NCBI GenBank assembly: GCA_017991555.1 | Contig: JAGOQM010000002.1 | Span: forward strand, 62,001 to 126,000 | DNA from: Neisseriaceae bacterium | GTDB lineage: Bacteria; Pseudomonadota; Gammaproteobacteria; Burkholderiales; Neisseriaceae | Direction: 5' to 3' | DNA length: 64,000 nucleotides | Shown: positions 44,966 to 53,579 of the stretch, piece after piece | Layout of the letters: every line of letters starts with the position of its first letter | Position numbering within the stretch: the first letter of the stretch is position 1 | Program-made: the position numbers and the translations under genes | The notes under the pieces: model-generated | Databases searched by the model: none | The model's input: the letters and a program-made list of their open reading frames with translations, nothing else | What the model was told of the DNA's origin: nothing

Positions 44966-45583
44966 ATGGCCACCAAAATACTCATCGTCTATTACAGCGC
45001 CACCGGCAGCAATACCCAGCTTGCCAAATGGGCCCAAATCGCCGCCGAAGCCGCCGGCGCTGAAGTTCGCCTACGCAAAGTACAGGAGCTGGCGCCAGCG
45101 GCCGCCATCGACAGCAATCCTTTATGGCGCCAAAACGTGGACGCAACGGCCACCATCCCGGAAGCCAGCAGCAATGATTTAGAATGGGCTGATGCCCTCG
45201 TCTTTGCTTCCCCCTCCCGCTTTGGCATCATGGCCAGCCAAATGAAGCAGTTTTTAGACCTACAGGGCGGCCTGTGGGCGCAAGGCAAGTTGGCGAATAA
45301 GTTCGTCACTGCTTTATCCACGGCACAAAACCCCAATGGCGGGCAGGAACACGTCATTCACAGCATTTACACCGTGATGCAGCACTGGGGCGCCATCATC
45401 GTGCCGGCTGGCTACGTTAACCCCAGCACCTTTGCCGCCGGAGGCAACCCCTATGGCAGCAGCGCCACCATCGACGGCGAGGGCGTGATGCAAAACGCCG
45501 AAGCCGTTAAGCGCGCCGTCGGCGACCAGGTTAAGCGTCTACTGACCCTCACCAACGCCTATCTTAAAGGCCTATCAACATAG
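44966..45583 (+). CDS. wrbA: NAD(P)H:quinone oxidoreductase, WrbA-type flavoprotein
   Basis: 205 residues, flavodoxin fold. IVYYSATGSNTQLAKW is the FMN phosphate loop, ADALVFASPSRFGIMASQMKQFLD and STAQNPNGGQE are WrbA family motifs. It reduces quinones by two electrons, avoiding semiquinone radicals, as a cytoplasmic tetramer. AAGGAG lies 7 bases before the ATG. Monocistronic with a strong terminator at 45592. Confidence 0.92.
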   Translation: MATKILIVYYSATGSNTQLAKWAQIAAEAAGAEVRLRKVQELAPAAAIDSNPLWRQNVDATATIPEASSNDLEWADALVFASPSRFGIMASQMKQFLDLQGGLWAQGKLANKFVTALSTAQNPNGGQEHVIHSIYTVMQHWGAIIVPAGYVNPSTFAAGGNPYGSSATIDGEGVMQNAEAVKRAVGDQVKRLLTLTNAYLKGLST

Positions 45584-45591
45584 CCAACCGA

Positions 45592-45620
45592 AAAAAGCAA
45601 AGGCGCCGCCTTTGCTTTTT
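45592..45620 (+). terminator. Terminator of wrbA
   Basis: AAAAAGCAAAGGCG and its complement CGCCTTTGCTTTTT around a central C, nine bases past the stop. Confidence 0.88.
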
Positions 45621-45758
45621 TACCTCAACGGGACGCCCATGGGGCTCACTGCCGCGCCCCCGCAATTTCATGGGCATAAAGTCAAGCCTATAAATAACCC
45701 TGCATTCGGCCTATAATGACGCGATAAAACCAAAACGCCCATCCTACAAAGAGTCCTT

Positions 45759-46679
45759 ATGCTGTTTACTGTCTTAGCCGTTCTGCCCACTTTTTTTCAA
45801 ATTGCCCTCGGCTTTATTCTAAAGAGAAGCTTTATTACCGATGGTTTTTTTTGGCAGGGTGCCGAACGCCTCACCTACTATTTGCTGTTTCCAGCCCTGC
45901 TCATCATGAGCATTAGCCAGGCAGACTTTTCCGCCAGCAACATTGAACTCATCATTTTACTCACGCTATCGGCCACCACCCTTATTGGCGCACTGGCCTT
46001 GGCCAGCCAATGGCTCTTTAAATTTCCTCTGCCCACGCTGAGCTCGGTCTTTCAAGGCGCCACCCGCTTTAATACCTTTATGTTCATCAGCCTCAGCAGC
46101 TCTTTGCTCGGCCCTGATGGGTTGGCACTGTCGGGTATTTTTTTGGCCTACTGCATTATTTTTGCCAACATCACCAGCGTCATGGTGCTCAGCAAGTGCT
46201 GTCAGACCAAAAAACAATCGCTGCTGGCGCTGCTGCTTACGCTGGTGAAGAACCCCTTAATCGTCGGTTCTGCCATTGGCCTATCGTTGGCCACGTTTGA
46301 ACTCAGCCTACCCAAGGTTCTCAGCCTTTTCCTGACCCAAATTGGGGCCGCGGCAACGCCTTTAAGCCTGTTGGCCGTTGGTGCAGGGCTTACCATCCGG
46401 GTCAACATGCAGCAGCTGACCGCCATTACCTGGGCTGGCCTCTTGAAGCTCTTGGCCCTGCCGACCGTGATGTGGGCATTGCTGAGCCTGGCCGGGCTCA
46501 GCGGCACGGCGGCGCAGGTGGCGTTGATTTTCTCGGCCCTGCCTACTGCGGGCAACGCTTATATTTTGGCCAAGCAAATGGGCGGCGACGACCAAAGCAT
46601 GGCCAGCATGGTGACGTGGTCAACCGTCAGCTCCATCCTAACGATTCCCTTGGTGCTGATGCTGTTTAACCTGAGTTAA
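45759..46679 (+). CDS. AEC-family (auxin efflux carrier-type) membrane transporter
   Basis: 306 residues, about ten hydrophobic helices in two five-helix halves, the layout of bacterial AEC carriers such as malonate/malate permeases. FQIALGFILKRS at the start, a central hydrophilic stretch (SKCCQTKKQS, about 147-157), and the late ALPTAGNAYILAKQMGGD motif are family features. The substrate, probably an organic anion, is unknown. It stands alone, convergent with the next gene only three bases away. Confidence 0.82.
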   Translation: MLFTVLAVLPTFFQIALGFILKRSFITDGFFWQGAERLTYYLLFPALLIMSISQADFSASNIELIILLTLSATTLIGALALASQWLFKFPLPTLSSVFQGATRFNTFMFISLSSSLLGPDGLALSGIFLAYCIIFANITSVMVLSKCCQTKKQSLLALLLTLVKNPLIVGSAIGLSLATFELSLPKVLSLFLTQIGAAATPLSLLAVGAGLTIRVNMQQLTAITWAGLLKLLALPTVMWALLSLAGLSGTAAQVALIFSALPTAGNAYILAKQMGGDDQSMASMVTWSTVSSILTIPLVLMLFNLS

Positions 46680-46681
46680 AC

Positions 46682-47356
46682 CTATTTATTTAACTTATAG
46701 AATTGGCGGCTGTCTTGCCATTGCTCATCGGCATACACCAGCGTGGTGCGCGAAACTTGTCCCGGTTCGATTTGCTTGGCCAGCTGCTGGTTGCCTGCGG
46801 CCACCAAAGCCTGCGCCCACGGCACCATCACAAACTCTGGCTCATAGCTAATGTGGATGAGGTAATGGCCGTTGGGCGTTTGTTCAACGTCGTCCTCTCG
46901 GGCCACAACCTGCTTCACCCGCTCATGGCCCATACAAAATATATCGCCAAAGCGTGAATCGTAAACGTAGCCGCGACCCTCATCCGTCAATTGATAAACT
47001 TGAGCAGCCACGCCGCCATCGGGCTGCCCCAGCAGCACATCGTCAATCAGCGGCACATAAATCCCGCCCTGCACCAAGGCGTCCATCTGCTTAAACGCCG
47101 CCGTTTGCGACCATTCGACCGTCGCAGGCAGCACCACCCTGATGATCGGTTCGCCCAGCATGCCCTGCACGCCCGGACTCAATTCACCGTTCGCCTCCGT
47201 TAACGCCAACGGCATACACACTGATTTTTCTTTTAAAAATTCATCAACGGCCTGTTGTAAAACTGGGTTAGAGGCCTGCTCGGGTTGTTGCCCACAGGCG
47301 GCCACGCTGCCAAGCAACCAGACGGCCAGTACAGGCTTAAGCGATCTATTTAACAT
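46682..47356 (-). CDS. Hypothetical lipoprotein
   Basis: 224 residues from the ATG at 47354-47356. A longer reading adds 16 residues without a signal-peptide pattern. MLNRSLKPVLAVWLLGSVAAC is a signal peptide with lipobox Cys21, then GQQPEQASNP linker and a soluble domain with CMPLAL and FCMGHERVKQVV. I do not recognise the family. Convergent with the AEC transporter and divergent from the ArsC-like gene. Confidence 0.65.
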   Translation of the reverse strand: MLNRSLKPVLAVWLLGSVAACGQQPEQASNPVLQQAVDEFLKEKSVCMPLALTEANGELSPGVQGMLGEPIIRVVLPATVEWSQTAAFKQMDALVQGGIYVPLIDDVLLGQPDGGVAAQVYQLTDEGRGYVYDSRFGDIFCMGHERVKQVVAREDDVEQTPNGHYLIHISYEPEFVMVPWAQALVAAGNQQLAKQIEPGQVSRTTLVYADEQWQDSRQFYKLNK

Positions 47357-47456
47357 ATAATAATAACAGTAGTAAGAAAATCCGCTAAAAGGAAGGGTCG
47401 GCAATCGCGCATAAATTCGCTACAATAGCCACAAATAATTCATAGGAGCCTACCAC

Positions 47457-47816
47457 ATGACCACCCTATATGGCATTCCCAATTGCAGCACCGTCAAAAA
47501 AGCCCGCACTTGGCTAGATGCGCAATCGATTCTTTATACGTTTGTTGATTTCAAAAAACAAGCGCCCACCGCCGAGCTGATCCAAAGCTGGTTACAAGAC
47601 GTGCCGCTGACCACCTTAATCAACAAACGGGGCACCACCTGGCGCAAGCTCAGCCCAGAAGAACAAGCCAGCGCCGAGCACGCCGACGCCGCCATCGCCC
47701 TCATGATCACCAATCCGTCTATCATCAAGCGCCCAGTACTGGTACACGCTGAGCACACCCAAGTGGGCTTTAGCGAAGACGCCTACGCAGACACGTTCCA
47801 GAAAGCAGGCGCATGA
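47457..47816 (+). CDS. ArsC/Spx-family thioredoxin-fold reductase (YffB-like)
   Basis: 119 residues. TLYGIPNCSTVKKARTWLD places the single catalytic Cys10 as in ArsC, and NPSIIKRPVL is the conserved cis-Pro segment. Genuine arsenate reductases carry an Arg triad; this shorter form belongs with YffB, of unclear substrate (a glutathione-linked reductase is proposed). Its stop overlaps the lpxH start (ATGA), so the two are translated together. Confidence 0.85.
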   Translation: MTTLYGIPNCSTVKKARTWLDAQSILYTFVDFKKQAPTAELIQSWLQDVPLTTLINKRGTTWRKLSPEEQASAEHADAAIALMITNPSIIKRPVLVHAEHTQVGFSEDAYADTFQKAGA

Positions 47817-48535
47817 AGCCAACCATCATGATTGCAGACTTACATTTGGCCGCCGACACGCCAGCGCTGAATGACTTATTTGCACAAAAACTACAGGACT
47901 GGCAAGGCCAAGTGGCGGCTTTGTACATTTTAGGTGACCTCTTTGACGCTTGGATTGGCGACGACGATGACAGCCCCTTCATTCAGAGCCAGCTTGCGCT
48001 GCTGCATGACTTCAGCCAGCACACGCCGCTGTATGTGATGCGCGGCAACCGCGATTTTTTGTTTGGCGACGCCTTTGCCCATAGAACAGGGGCCACCCTG
48101 CTAGAAGAGCCACACCCGCTGACGCTGTACGGTCGTGACTACGTGCTGTGCCACGGCGACAGCCTTTGCACCGATGATCTGGCCTACCAACAGTTCCGCC
48201 TACAGGCCCGCAACCCACAATGGCAAGCGATGATCCTCAGCAAGCCCTTGGCCGAGCGCCGCGTTTTGGCGGCACAAATTCGCCAGATGTCTGAAGGCGC
48301 CAAGGCCGACAATGGCAAAACCGCCATCTCCGACGCGACCGAAGCCGGCATCCAAGCCTTAATGAGCCAATACGTGGGCGCCGACCTGATTCATGGTCAC
48401 ACCCATCGCCCAGCCACGCACGTGCATGAGGTTGCAGGCCAGACCATCCACCGCTTTGTGATCCAAGACTGGTATGGCCACGAAGGCGGCTATTTGGTGA
48501 TTGACGCCACCGGCGTTCAAGCCAAATCGCTGTAG
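47813..48535 (+). CDS. lpxH: UDP-2,3-diacylglucosamine pyrophosphohydrolase
   Basis: 240 residues, calcineurin-like phosphoesterase. Metal and active-site residues: D9/H11 (ADLHL), D42 (GDLFDAWIGDDD), N79/R80 (RGNRDF), H114 (CHGD) and the HGHTHRP motif near 195. It cleaves UDP-diacylglucosamine to lipid X in lipid A synthesis on the inner membrane. Second gene behind the ArsC-like reductase, followed by a terminator. Confidence 0.95.
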   Translation: MKPTIMIADLHLAADTPALNDLFAQKLQDWQGQVAALYILGDLFDAWIGDDDDSPFIQSQLALLHDFSQHTPLYVMRGNRDFLFGDAFAHRTGATLLEEPHPLTLYGRDYVLCHGDSLCTDDLAYQQFRLQARNPQWQAMILSKPLAERRVLAAQIRQMSEGAKADNGKTAISDATEAGIQALMSQYVGADLIHGHTHRPATHVHEVAGQTIHRFVIQDWYGHEGGYLVIDATGVQAKSL

Positions 48536-48548
48536 CGACAACACCATT

Positions 48549-48576
48549 AAAAAACCGCCTTCACGGCGGTTTTTTT
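48549..48576. terminator. Bidirectional terminator between lpxH and tctA
   Basis: AAAAAA-CCGCC (48549-48559), TTCAC loop, GGCGG-TTTTTTT (48565-48576). It serves lpxH and the convergent transporter operon. Confidence 0.88.
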
Positions 48577-48601
48577 GATGCGGATTGAAACAAACTGGCC
48601 C

Positions 48602-50077
48602 CTAACGCCCACGCCGCAACATCAGCACCACCGTCACCACACACAGCCCCAACAACGCCAGCGCCAACGGCCGCGTGACGAACACCATAAAAGAGCCTTC
48701 CGACAGCAACAGCGCACGGCGCAAATGTTCTTCCAGCAGCGGCCCCAGTACAAAACCCAACAGCAAGGGCGCGACCTCACACTGAAACAGCCGCATCAAA
48801 TAGCCCAGCACCCCAAATGCCAGCAGCCAATACACATCCACCACTTGGCCATTGAGGGCATACACCCCAAAGGTGGAAAACACCAAGATCAATGGAAACA
48901 ACATGGGATAAGGCAAACGCAGCAGCTTCACCCACAGCCCAATCAGCGGCAGGTTCAACACCAGTAAAATCACATTGCCCACCCACATCGAGGCAATCAG
49001 GCCCCAAAACAGCTCTGGATGCTGCACCATCAGGCCTGGGCCGGGCTGAATATTGTGTACGGTGAGCGCCCCCACCATCAGCGCCACCACCACCCCACCG
49101 GGAATGCCTAAGGTCAACAAAGGGATCAGCGAGGTTTGCGCCGAAGCGTTGTTGGCCGCCTCTGGCGCGGCCAAGCCCGCCGGGTGGCCGCTGCCCAATA
49201 GCTGGCGGTGTCGATTCACCCGCTTTTCCAAAGTGTAGGCGGCAAACGAGGCAATGGTGGCCCCAATCCCCGGCAACACCCCCAAGACGATGCCCAAGAC
49301 CGTGCCGCGGGCCACCGCCGGCGCGGCCTGCCCCACCTCTTTGCGGCTGGGGTAGCAGTCCCTAAGCGGCAAAGGCGGCAAGGCGGCCGCGGGCTGATGC
49401 GGACGCACCAGCTGCTGAATCACTTCCGCCAGACCAAACAGACCCATCGCCACAATGGCCACGTCCAAACCGTCGCGAAGCGACAGCCACCCTAAATCAA
49501 ACCGCTGGGCGCCGGTCTGGCCATCCATGCCCACGGTACTCAACAACAGGCCCAACAGCGTCATGCCCAAGGTTTTGGCCCAATGACCATTGGCAAACGT
49601 CATCGCCCCAATCAGGCCCAACAGCATCAGCATGCAATATTCGGCCGAGCCAAACAGCAAGGCCAGCTTGGCCAAGCTTGGCGACAGCAACAGCATCGCC
49701 AACGTGGCCACACAGCCACCCACAAATGAGCTTAGGGCGGCAATGGCCAAAGCCGAACCCGCGCGGCCTTTCTTCGCCATCTGATGGCCATCAAAGGTCG
49801 ACACCACCGCCGAGCTCTCACCGGGAATGCCGAGCAACACCGCCGAGGTATTGCCGCCATACTGAGCGCCATAATAAATGCCCGCCAGCATGATGATGCC
49901 GGCTACGGGGGAAAGCACGTAGGTTAAAGGCAGCAGCATCGCGATCACCGACAGTGTGCCAATCCCAGGCAGCACGCCCATAACGGTGCCCAACAGGCAG
50001 CCGATAAAGCCATACAGTAGGTTTTCAGGCTCAATCGCCACCCTTAAGCCAAAACCCAAAGCGTCCCAAGCGCTCAT
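48602..50077 (-). CDS. tctA: Tripartite tricarboxylate transporter, large permease subunit TctA
   Basis: 491 residues, about twelve membrane helices. GCLLGTVMGVLPGIGTLSVIAML and GIVLGVLPGIGATIASFAAY are the duplicated TctA signature, and YYGAQYGGNTSAVLLGIPGESSAVVSTFDG is the conserved TTT loop. It moves the substrate delivered by TctC across the inner membrane with TctB. Last gene of the operon nadC-tctC-tctB-tctA, 18 bases after tctB. The operon context points to an NAD-precursor carboxylate rather than citrate. Confidence 0.93.
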   Translation of the reverse strand: MSAWDALGFGLRVAIEPENLLYGFIGCLLGTVMGVLPGIGTLSVIAMLLPLTYVLSPVAGIIMLAGIYYGAQYGGNTSAVLLGIPGESSAVVSTFDGHQMAKKGRAGSALAIAALSSFVGGCVATLAMLLLSPSLAKLALLFGSAEYCMLMLLGLIGAMTFANGHWAKTLGMTLLGLLLSTVGMDGQTGAQRFDLGWLSLRDGLDVAIVAMGLFGLAEVIQQLVRPHQPAAALPPLPLRDCYPSRKEVGQAAPAVARGTVLGIVLGVLPGIGATIASFAAYTLEKRVNRHRQLLGSGHPAGLAAPEAANNASAQTSLIPLLTLGIPGGVVVALMVGALTVHNIQPGPGLMVQHPELFWGLIASMWVGNVILLVLNLPLIGLWVKLLRLPYPMLFPLILVFSTFGVYALNGQVVDVYWLLAFGVLGYLMRLFQCEVAPLLLGFVLGPLLEEHLRRALLLSEGSFMVFVTRPLALALLGLCVVTVVLMLRRGR

Positions 50078-50095
50078 CTAGATCCCATCCTTCTG

Positions 50096-50545
50096 TCAAT
50101 ACTGGCCAGGCCAAAGCGGTAGGTTAAGTCCCAACACCAGGCTCACCAAGCACCACATCAGCACCAGCGTCACCACCGTTAAGGCCAGCAAACGGCGCCA
50201 GCCTAGCGTTGGGTAAAACAGGCGGCTACCCAACAGCAATAAGGCAATTCCCGGCAACAGGCCCAAATGGCTGAGCGCAGCGCCGTACATCAAAAACAGG
50301 CACAGCAGCTTGAGCAAGACCGCCCAAGCAATAGTCGGCACGCCCACCGCCGTCACCCGCGCCTGATACAGCAGCACCCCCCCACAGCCGAGCAGGGCCA
50401 GGCCCACAAAAAACGGCAAAAAACCCGCCCCCATTTGCGCCGCCGTCCCCACCGGCAAGGTCCGCCACGACGCCAGTGCAAAGGCAGCGCCCAGCAGAAC
50501 GAACACCGCCCCTACCACCGCATCCTGATTTAATTTGATGGCCAT
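50096..50545 (-). CDS. tctB: Tripartite tricarboxylate transporter, small permease subunit TctB
   Basis: 149 residues with four hydrophobic helices, the typical size of TctB. FVLLGAAFALASWRTLPVGTAAQMGAGFLPFFVGLALLGCG carries the family's PVGTAAQMGPGFFP-like segment after helix one. It starts five bases after the tctC stop, so it is translationally coupled. Confidence 0.9.
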   Translation of the reverse strand: MAIKLNQDAVVGAVFVLLGAAFALASWRTLPVGTAAQMGAGFLPFFVGLALLGCGGVLLYQARVTAVGVPTIAWAVLLKLLCLFLMYGAALSHLGLLPGIALLLLGSRLFYPTLGWRRLLALTVVTLVLMWCLVSLVLGLNLPLWPGQY

Positions 50546-50550
50546 GGCGG

Positions 50551-51531
50551 CTACTGTCCTTCAAGCTGCCGCTGTGCCTGAGCCTGCTGGTTAAAATACG
50601 CCCTCTGCCGCTGCACCAAGTCCTGAAACGCCGCTGCGCCCAGCACGCTGATCGTAAAGCCTAACGGCCTAAGCGCCTGCTGCATCGCCTCATCTTCCAC
50701 GCTGGCCAACAAGGTCTGGCTCAGCGCCTGCTGAACCGGTGCCGGCACATCGGCCGGTACAAAAAAGCCATACCACTGATCCAAACTCACTTCGGCGCCC
50801 AGCCATTGCGACTGCACCGGCACTTCAGGCAACCACGGTGAAGGCTGCGCCGCCGTCACCCCTAAGGCCCTCACCTTGCCCGACTCTATCATCGGCAAGG
50901 CACTGGACTCTGTCACCATCCCCACCGCCACTTGGCCGCTGACCACGTCGATTAAAGCCGGCGCGCAGCCCTTATAGGGCACATGTTTAAGCCCCGGCGC
51001 GTCCTGTTTGGCCAAGGCCATGCCCATCCAGTGCTGCGGCGTCCCAACGCCACAAGAGGCATAGAAGACAGTGCCTTGGCGCGCCTGCCGCAACACTTCT
51101 GCCACGCTTTTAAAAGGCGAATCCTGCGGCACGATCAACACCGACGACGACAGCGCCACTTGTGCCAAAGCCGCCAAAGGCGAAGGCTTGCCCGCCTGCT
51201 CTGGTGCCAGCACGGCCGGGCTCATGACCTGAGAACTGTTGTTAAACAACACCGTGTGGCCATCGTGCGCCACATTCAGCACATGCGCCTCGGCAATCTG
51301 GCCGCTGGCGCCCGCCAGGTTTTTCACCACCACCGCCTGTCCCCACGCCTCGGCCAGCTTAGGCGCCAGCTGCCGCGCCAGCGCATCGGTACCACCACCG
51401 GGCGGAAACGGCACCACCAGGGTCACACTGCGGCTCGGAAAAGGCGCCAATGCCGCACCATCATCGGCAGGCTGACAGCCGGCCAGCAGGCTCAAGCCCA
51501 ATAGCCCTGCCAAGCGTATTAATCGATTCAT
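50551..51531 (-). CDS. tctC: Tripartite tricarboxylate transporter binding protein TctC, lipoprotein form
   Basis: 326 residues. The signal peptide ends LLAGC, so it is membrane-anchored (Cys19); most TctC/Bug proteins are soluble. FPSRSVTLVVPFPPGGGTDALARQLA is the Bug-family N-lobe motif, and DGHTVLFNNSSQ and the YKGCAPALIDVVSGQV loop line the carboxylate-binding cleft. Its ATG overlaps the nadC stop (ATGA), tying transporter synthesis to quinolinate processing. Confidence 0.92.
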   Translation of the reverse strand: MNRLIRLAGLLGLSLLAGCQPADDGAALAPFPSRSVTLVVPFPPGGGTDALARQLAPKLAEAWGQAVVVKNLAGASGQIAEAHVLNVAHDGHTVLFNNSSQVMSPAVLAPEQAGKPSPLAALAQVALSSSVLIVPQDSPFKSVAEVLRQARQGTVFYASCGVGTPQHWMGMALAKQDAPGLKHVPYKGCAPALIDVVSGQVAVGMVTESSALPMIESGKVRALGVTAAQPSPWLPEVPVQSQWLGAEVSLDQWYGFFVPADVPAPVQQALSQTLLASVEDEAMQQALRPLGFTISVLGAAAFQDLVQRQRAYFNQQAQAQRQLEGQ

Positions 51532-52412
51532 GCTCCCTCCCGCTCGTGTGCCAAAACGTCAAAGCCAATGTCCAACGCTTGGCTGCTGTGGGTTAACCAG
51601 CCCATGGCCATAAAGTCCACCCCCGTTTGCGCCACCGCCACCGCCTGCTGCGGCGTAATGCCGCCTGATGCTTCGGTTTTGGCCTGCCCCTTACACAGCT
51701 GCACCGCCGTTTTTAAATCGGTCAGGCTCATGTTGTCTAACAGCACCAAATCTACCCCAGTCGCCAGCGCCTGCTCTAGCTGTGCCAGCGTGTCCACCTC
51801 AATTTCTACCGGAATCAGGTGGCCCGCATAGGCTTTAGCCGCGGTTAATGCCGGCACAATCCCACCCGCTAAGGCAATGTGGTTGTCCTTAATCAAAATC
51901 GCATCGTCTAAGCCCATACGATGATTGCGGCCCCCGCCCACCCGAACCGCGTATTTTTGCAGCAAGCGCAAACCTGGAATGGTTTTGCGCGTGCAGGTCA
52001 GCACCGTGCCAAATGGCTGAATCGCGGCCACGATCACCGCCGTCTGGCTGGCAATGCCACTTAAATGGGTCATGAAATTCAAGGCCGTCCGCTCCGCCGT
52101 CAGCAACGCCTGAGCTGGCCCTGTCACCGTGGCCAACACCTGGCCTGCGGCAATGGCCGCACCCTCAGCCACCTCAGCACGAAACACAATCTGCGCCGAC
52201 ACGGTCTGAAACGCCAAGCGCGCTAGGTTCAGGCCCGCCACCACGCCCGTTTGGCGCGCCACCATGTGTAGCGTGGCCTGTTGGTCGACGGCCACCGTCG
52301 CCAAAGTGGTCACATCGCCACGGCGGCCTAAATCTTCCTGTAAGGCCGCATCAATCAGCGGCTGGATGAGGCTATCGGGTAGCCCCAATGTTGGTTCTGG
52401 TCTCAACATCAT
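51528..52412 (-). CDS. nadC: Nicotinate-nucleotide pyrophosphorylase (quinolinate phosphoribosyltransferase)
   Basis: 294 residues. ALQEDLGRRGDVTT, RTALNFMTHLSGIAS, TRKTIPGLRLLQKYAVRVGGGRNHRMGL (substrate-binding Arg/Lys/His) and EASGGI near the C-terminus are all QPRTase motifs. It converts quinolinate and PRPP into nicotinate mononucleotide for NAD. Either of two adjacent ATGs (52412, 52409) can start; AGGGGA favours the second. First gene of an operon with a complete TTT transporter and preceded by a palindromic operator. nadA and nadB are not in the window. Confidence 0.96.
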   Translation of the reverse strand: MMLRPEPTLGLPDSLIQPLIDAALQEDLGRRGDVTTLATVAVDQQATLHMVARQTGVVAGLNLARLAFQTVSAQIVFRAEVAEGAAIAAGQVLATVTGPAQALLTAERTALNFMTHLSGIASQTAVIVAAIQPFGTVLTCTRKTIPGLRLLQKYAVRVGGGRNHRMGLDDAILIKDNHIALAGGIVPALTAAKAYAGHLIPVEIEVDTLAQLEQALATGVDLVLLDNMSLTDLKTAVQLCKGQAKTEASGGITPQQAVAVAQTGVDFMAMGWLTHSSQALDIGFDVLAHEREGA

Positions 52413-52436
52413 TCCCCTTTATATTAATACTCATAC

Positions 52437-52468
52437 AGAGCATTTAAGTAATGCTCTTATAGAGCATT
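52437..52468. promoter_or_regulatory. Palindromic operator upstream of nadC, probable NadQ site
   Basis: Three half-sites: AGAGCATT (52437-52444), AATGCTCT (52450-52457) and AGAGCATT (52461-52468). They form two overlapping dyads, the tighter being AATGCTCT-TAT-AGAGCATT. It lies 25-56 bases upstream of the nadC ATG and the nadQ-type regulator gene is next door, so it is probably the site where that regulator represses the nadC-tct operon. Confidence 0.65.
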
Positions 52469-52537
52469 ATTATGCGTGAAGCGCAAATCATAGAAGCCTC
52501 GGTGGCTGCTGTCAAGATGAAGCGGGGATCAGGCCAT

Positions 52538-52567
52538 AAAAAAGCCCCCATGCTGAACGCTGGGGGC
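52538..52567 (-). terminator. Terminator of trmB-nadQ
   Basis: GCCCCCA (52544-52550) pairs with TGGGGGC (52561-52567); six T follow on the minus strand. It separates nadQ from the nadC operator. Confidence 0.8.
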
Positions 52568-52622
52568 GGATGATGCGGTTTGTGGTTTGAGACGGTTGTG
52601 AGCAGGCACACTGCCTAGCGGG

Positions 52623-53579
52623 TTACTTCGCCACCGGCAGCTTGCTGCCCGACATGGAGCGTTCTAACAGCACATTCTCTTTAAATCGATACAGCTGGGC
52701 CGGTCGGCCGCGCTCTTGCGCCGCCATGGCACCGGTGGCCTCAATGAGGTTTTGATGCGCCATCAAGCGGCGAAAGTTTTGTTTATGCAGCCCAACGCCC
52801 GCCAATGCCTCAACGTTTTGCTGGAGCTGTAGCAAGGTGAATTCTGGCGGCATCAGTTCAAAAATCACCGGCCGATACTTAATCTTGGCCCGCAGCCGCG
52901 CCATGGCCGTCGCCAAAACGCGCCGATGATCGTGCCACATCGAACGCCCCAACAAAATCGTCAGCTCGTCGGCAGCCTGGGCGGCATACTGCGGCGACTC
53001 AGGCACCAGACCCACTTCATACAATAGCTCATAGCGCTGCAAAACCGATTCTTCGTTCCAACTGCCCTCGGCTTCACCAAAACACATCGCCACGCGCTGA
53101 GCGCGATGCTGCTGTTGCGCCAGTCCCGTGCCCTGCGCAGCCCAGCGGTTAAGCCGTGGCAACACCTGGGTATCTAACCATACGGGGCGACCCTCCCGAT
53201 GGTCTTCCCACGGAAAGTAGTCGTACCAAGCTTGCCACGTGGCCTGCTCATCTAAGCTTTCCGCCGCTTCGCGCACCAGGCCCAAATAGCTCACGTACAC
53301 CACACAATGACCGGCGTCGGTGAGCCGCTGCGTGTCGGCAAAGGTGTACAGCTGTTCCACATAGCCTAAAGGATGATGCGTTTGCGACGCCACCCAAGCC
53401 CGAACGCCGGCCTGTAACGAGCGGTGAATCGGCGACAGCGGCCCACTGGGCAATGCCCGCCCTTGCGCCACTGTCAACACTTTGGCCACGCCCTGCGTGG
53501 CCGCCACCAACACGGCCACCAGTTCGGTGGCACCAGCGGCCTTGGGCAAGTGTGTCGAACTCAGGCGCTCATCGGTCAT
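52623..53579 (-). CDS. nadQ: NAD biosynthesis regulator, NadQ/COG4111 family
   Basis: 318 residues. The N-terminal half has the Nudix-derived ligand domain (LPSGPLSPIHRSLQAGVRAWV, LGYVEQLYTFADTQR) without a full catalytic Nudix box. The C-terminal half has VIFELMPPEFTLLQLQQNVEAL and LHKQNFRRLM, the winged helix of the NrtR/COG4111 group. The family in alpha- and betaproteobacteria represses NAD synthesis and transport genes. Its start overlaps the trmB stop by one base. The nadC-tct operon with a dyad operator lies directly downstream, supporting the role. Recognition is from memory of the family motifs. Confidence 0.78.
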   Translation of the reverse strand: MTDERLSSTHLPKAAGATELVAVLVAATQGVAKVLTVAQGRALPSGPLSPIHRSLQAGVRAWVASQTHHPLGYVEQLYTFADTQRLTDAGHCVVYVSYLGLVREAAESLDEQATWQAWYDYFPWEDHREGRPVWLDTQVLPRLNRWAAQGTGLAQQQHRAQRVAMCFGEAEGSWNEESVLQRYELLYEVGLVPESPQYAAQAADELTILLGRSMWHDHRRVLATAMARLRAKIKYRPVIFELMPPEFTLLQLQQNVEALAGVGLHKQNFRRLMAHQNLIEATGAMAAQERGRPAQLYRFKENVLLERSMSGSKLPVAK

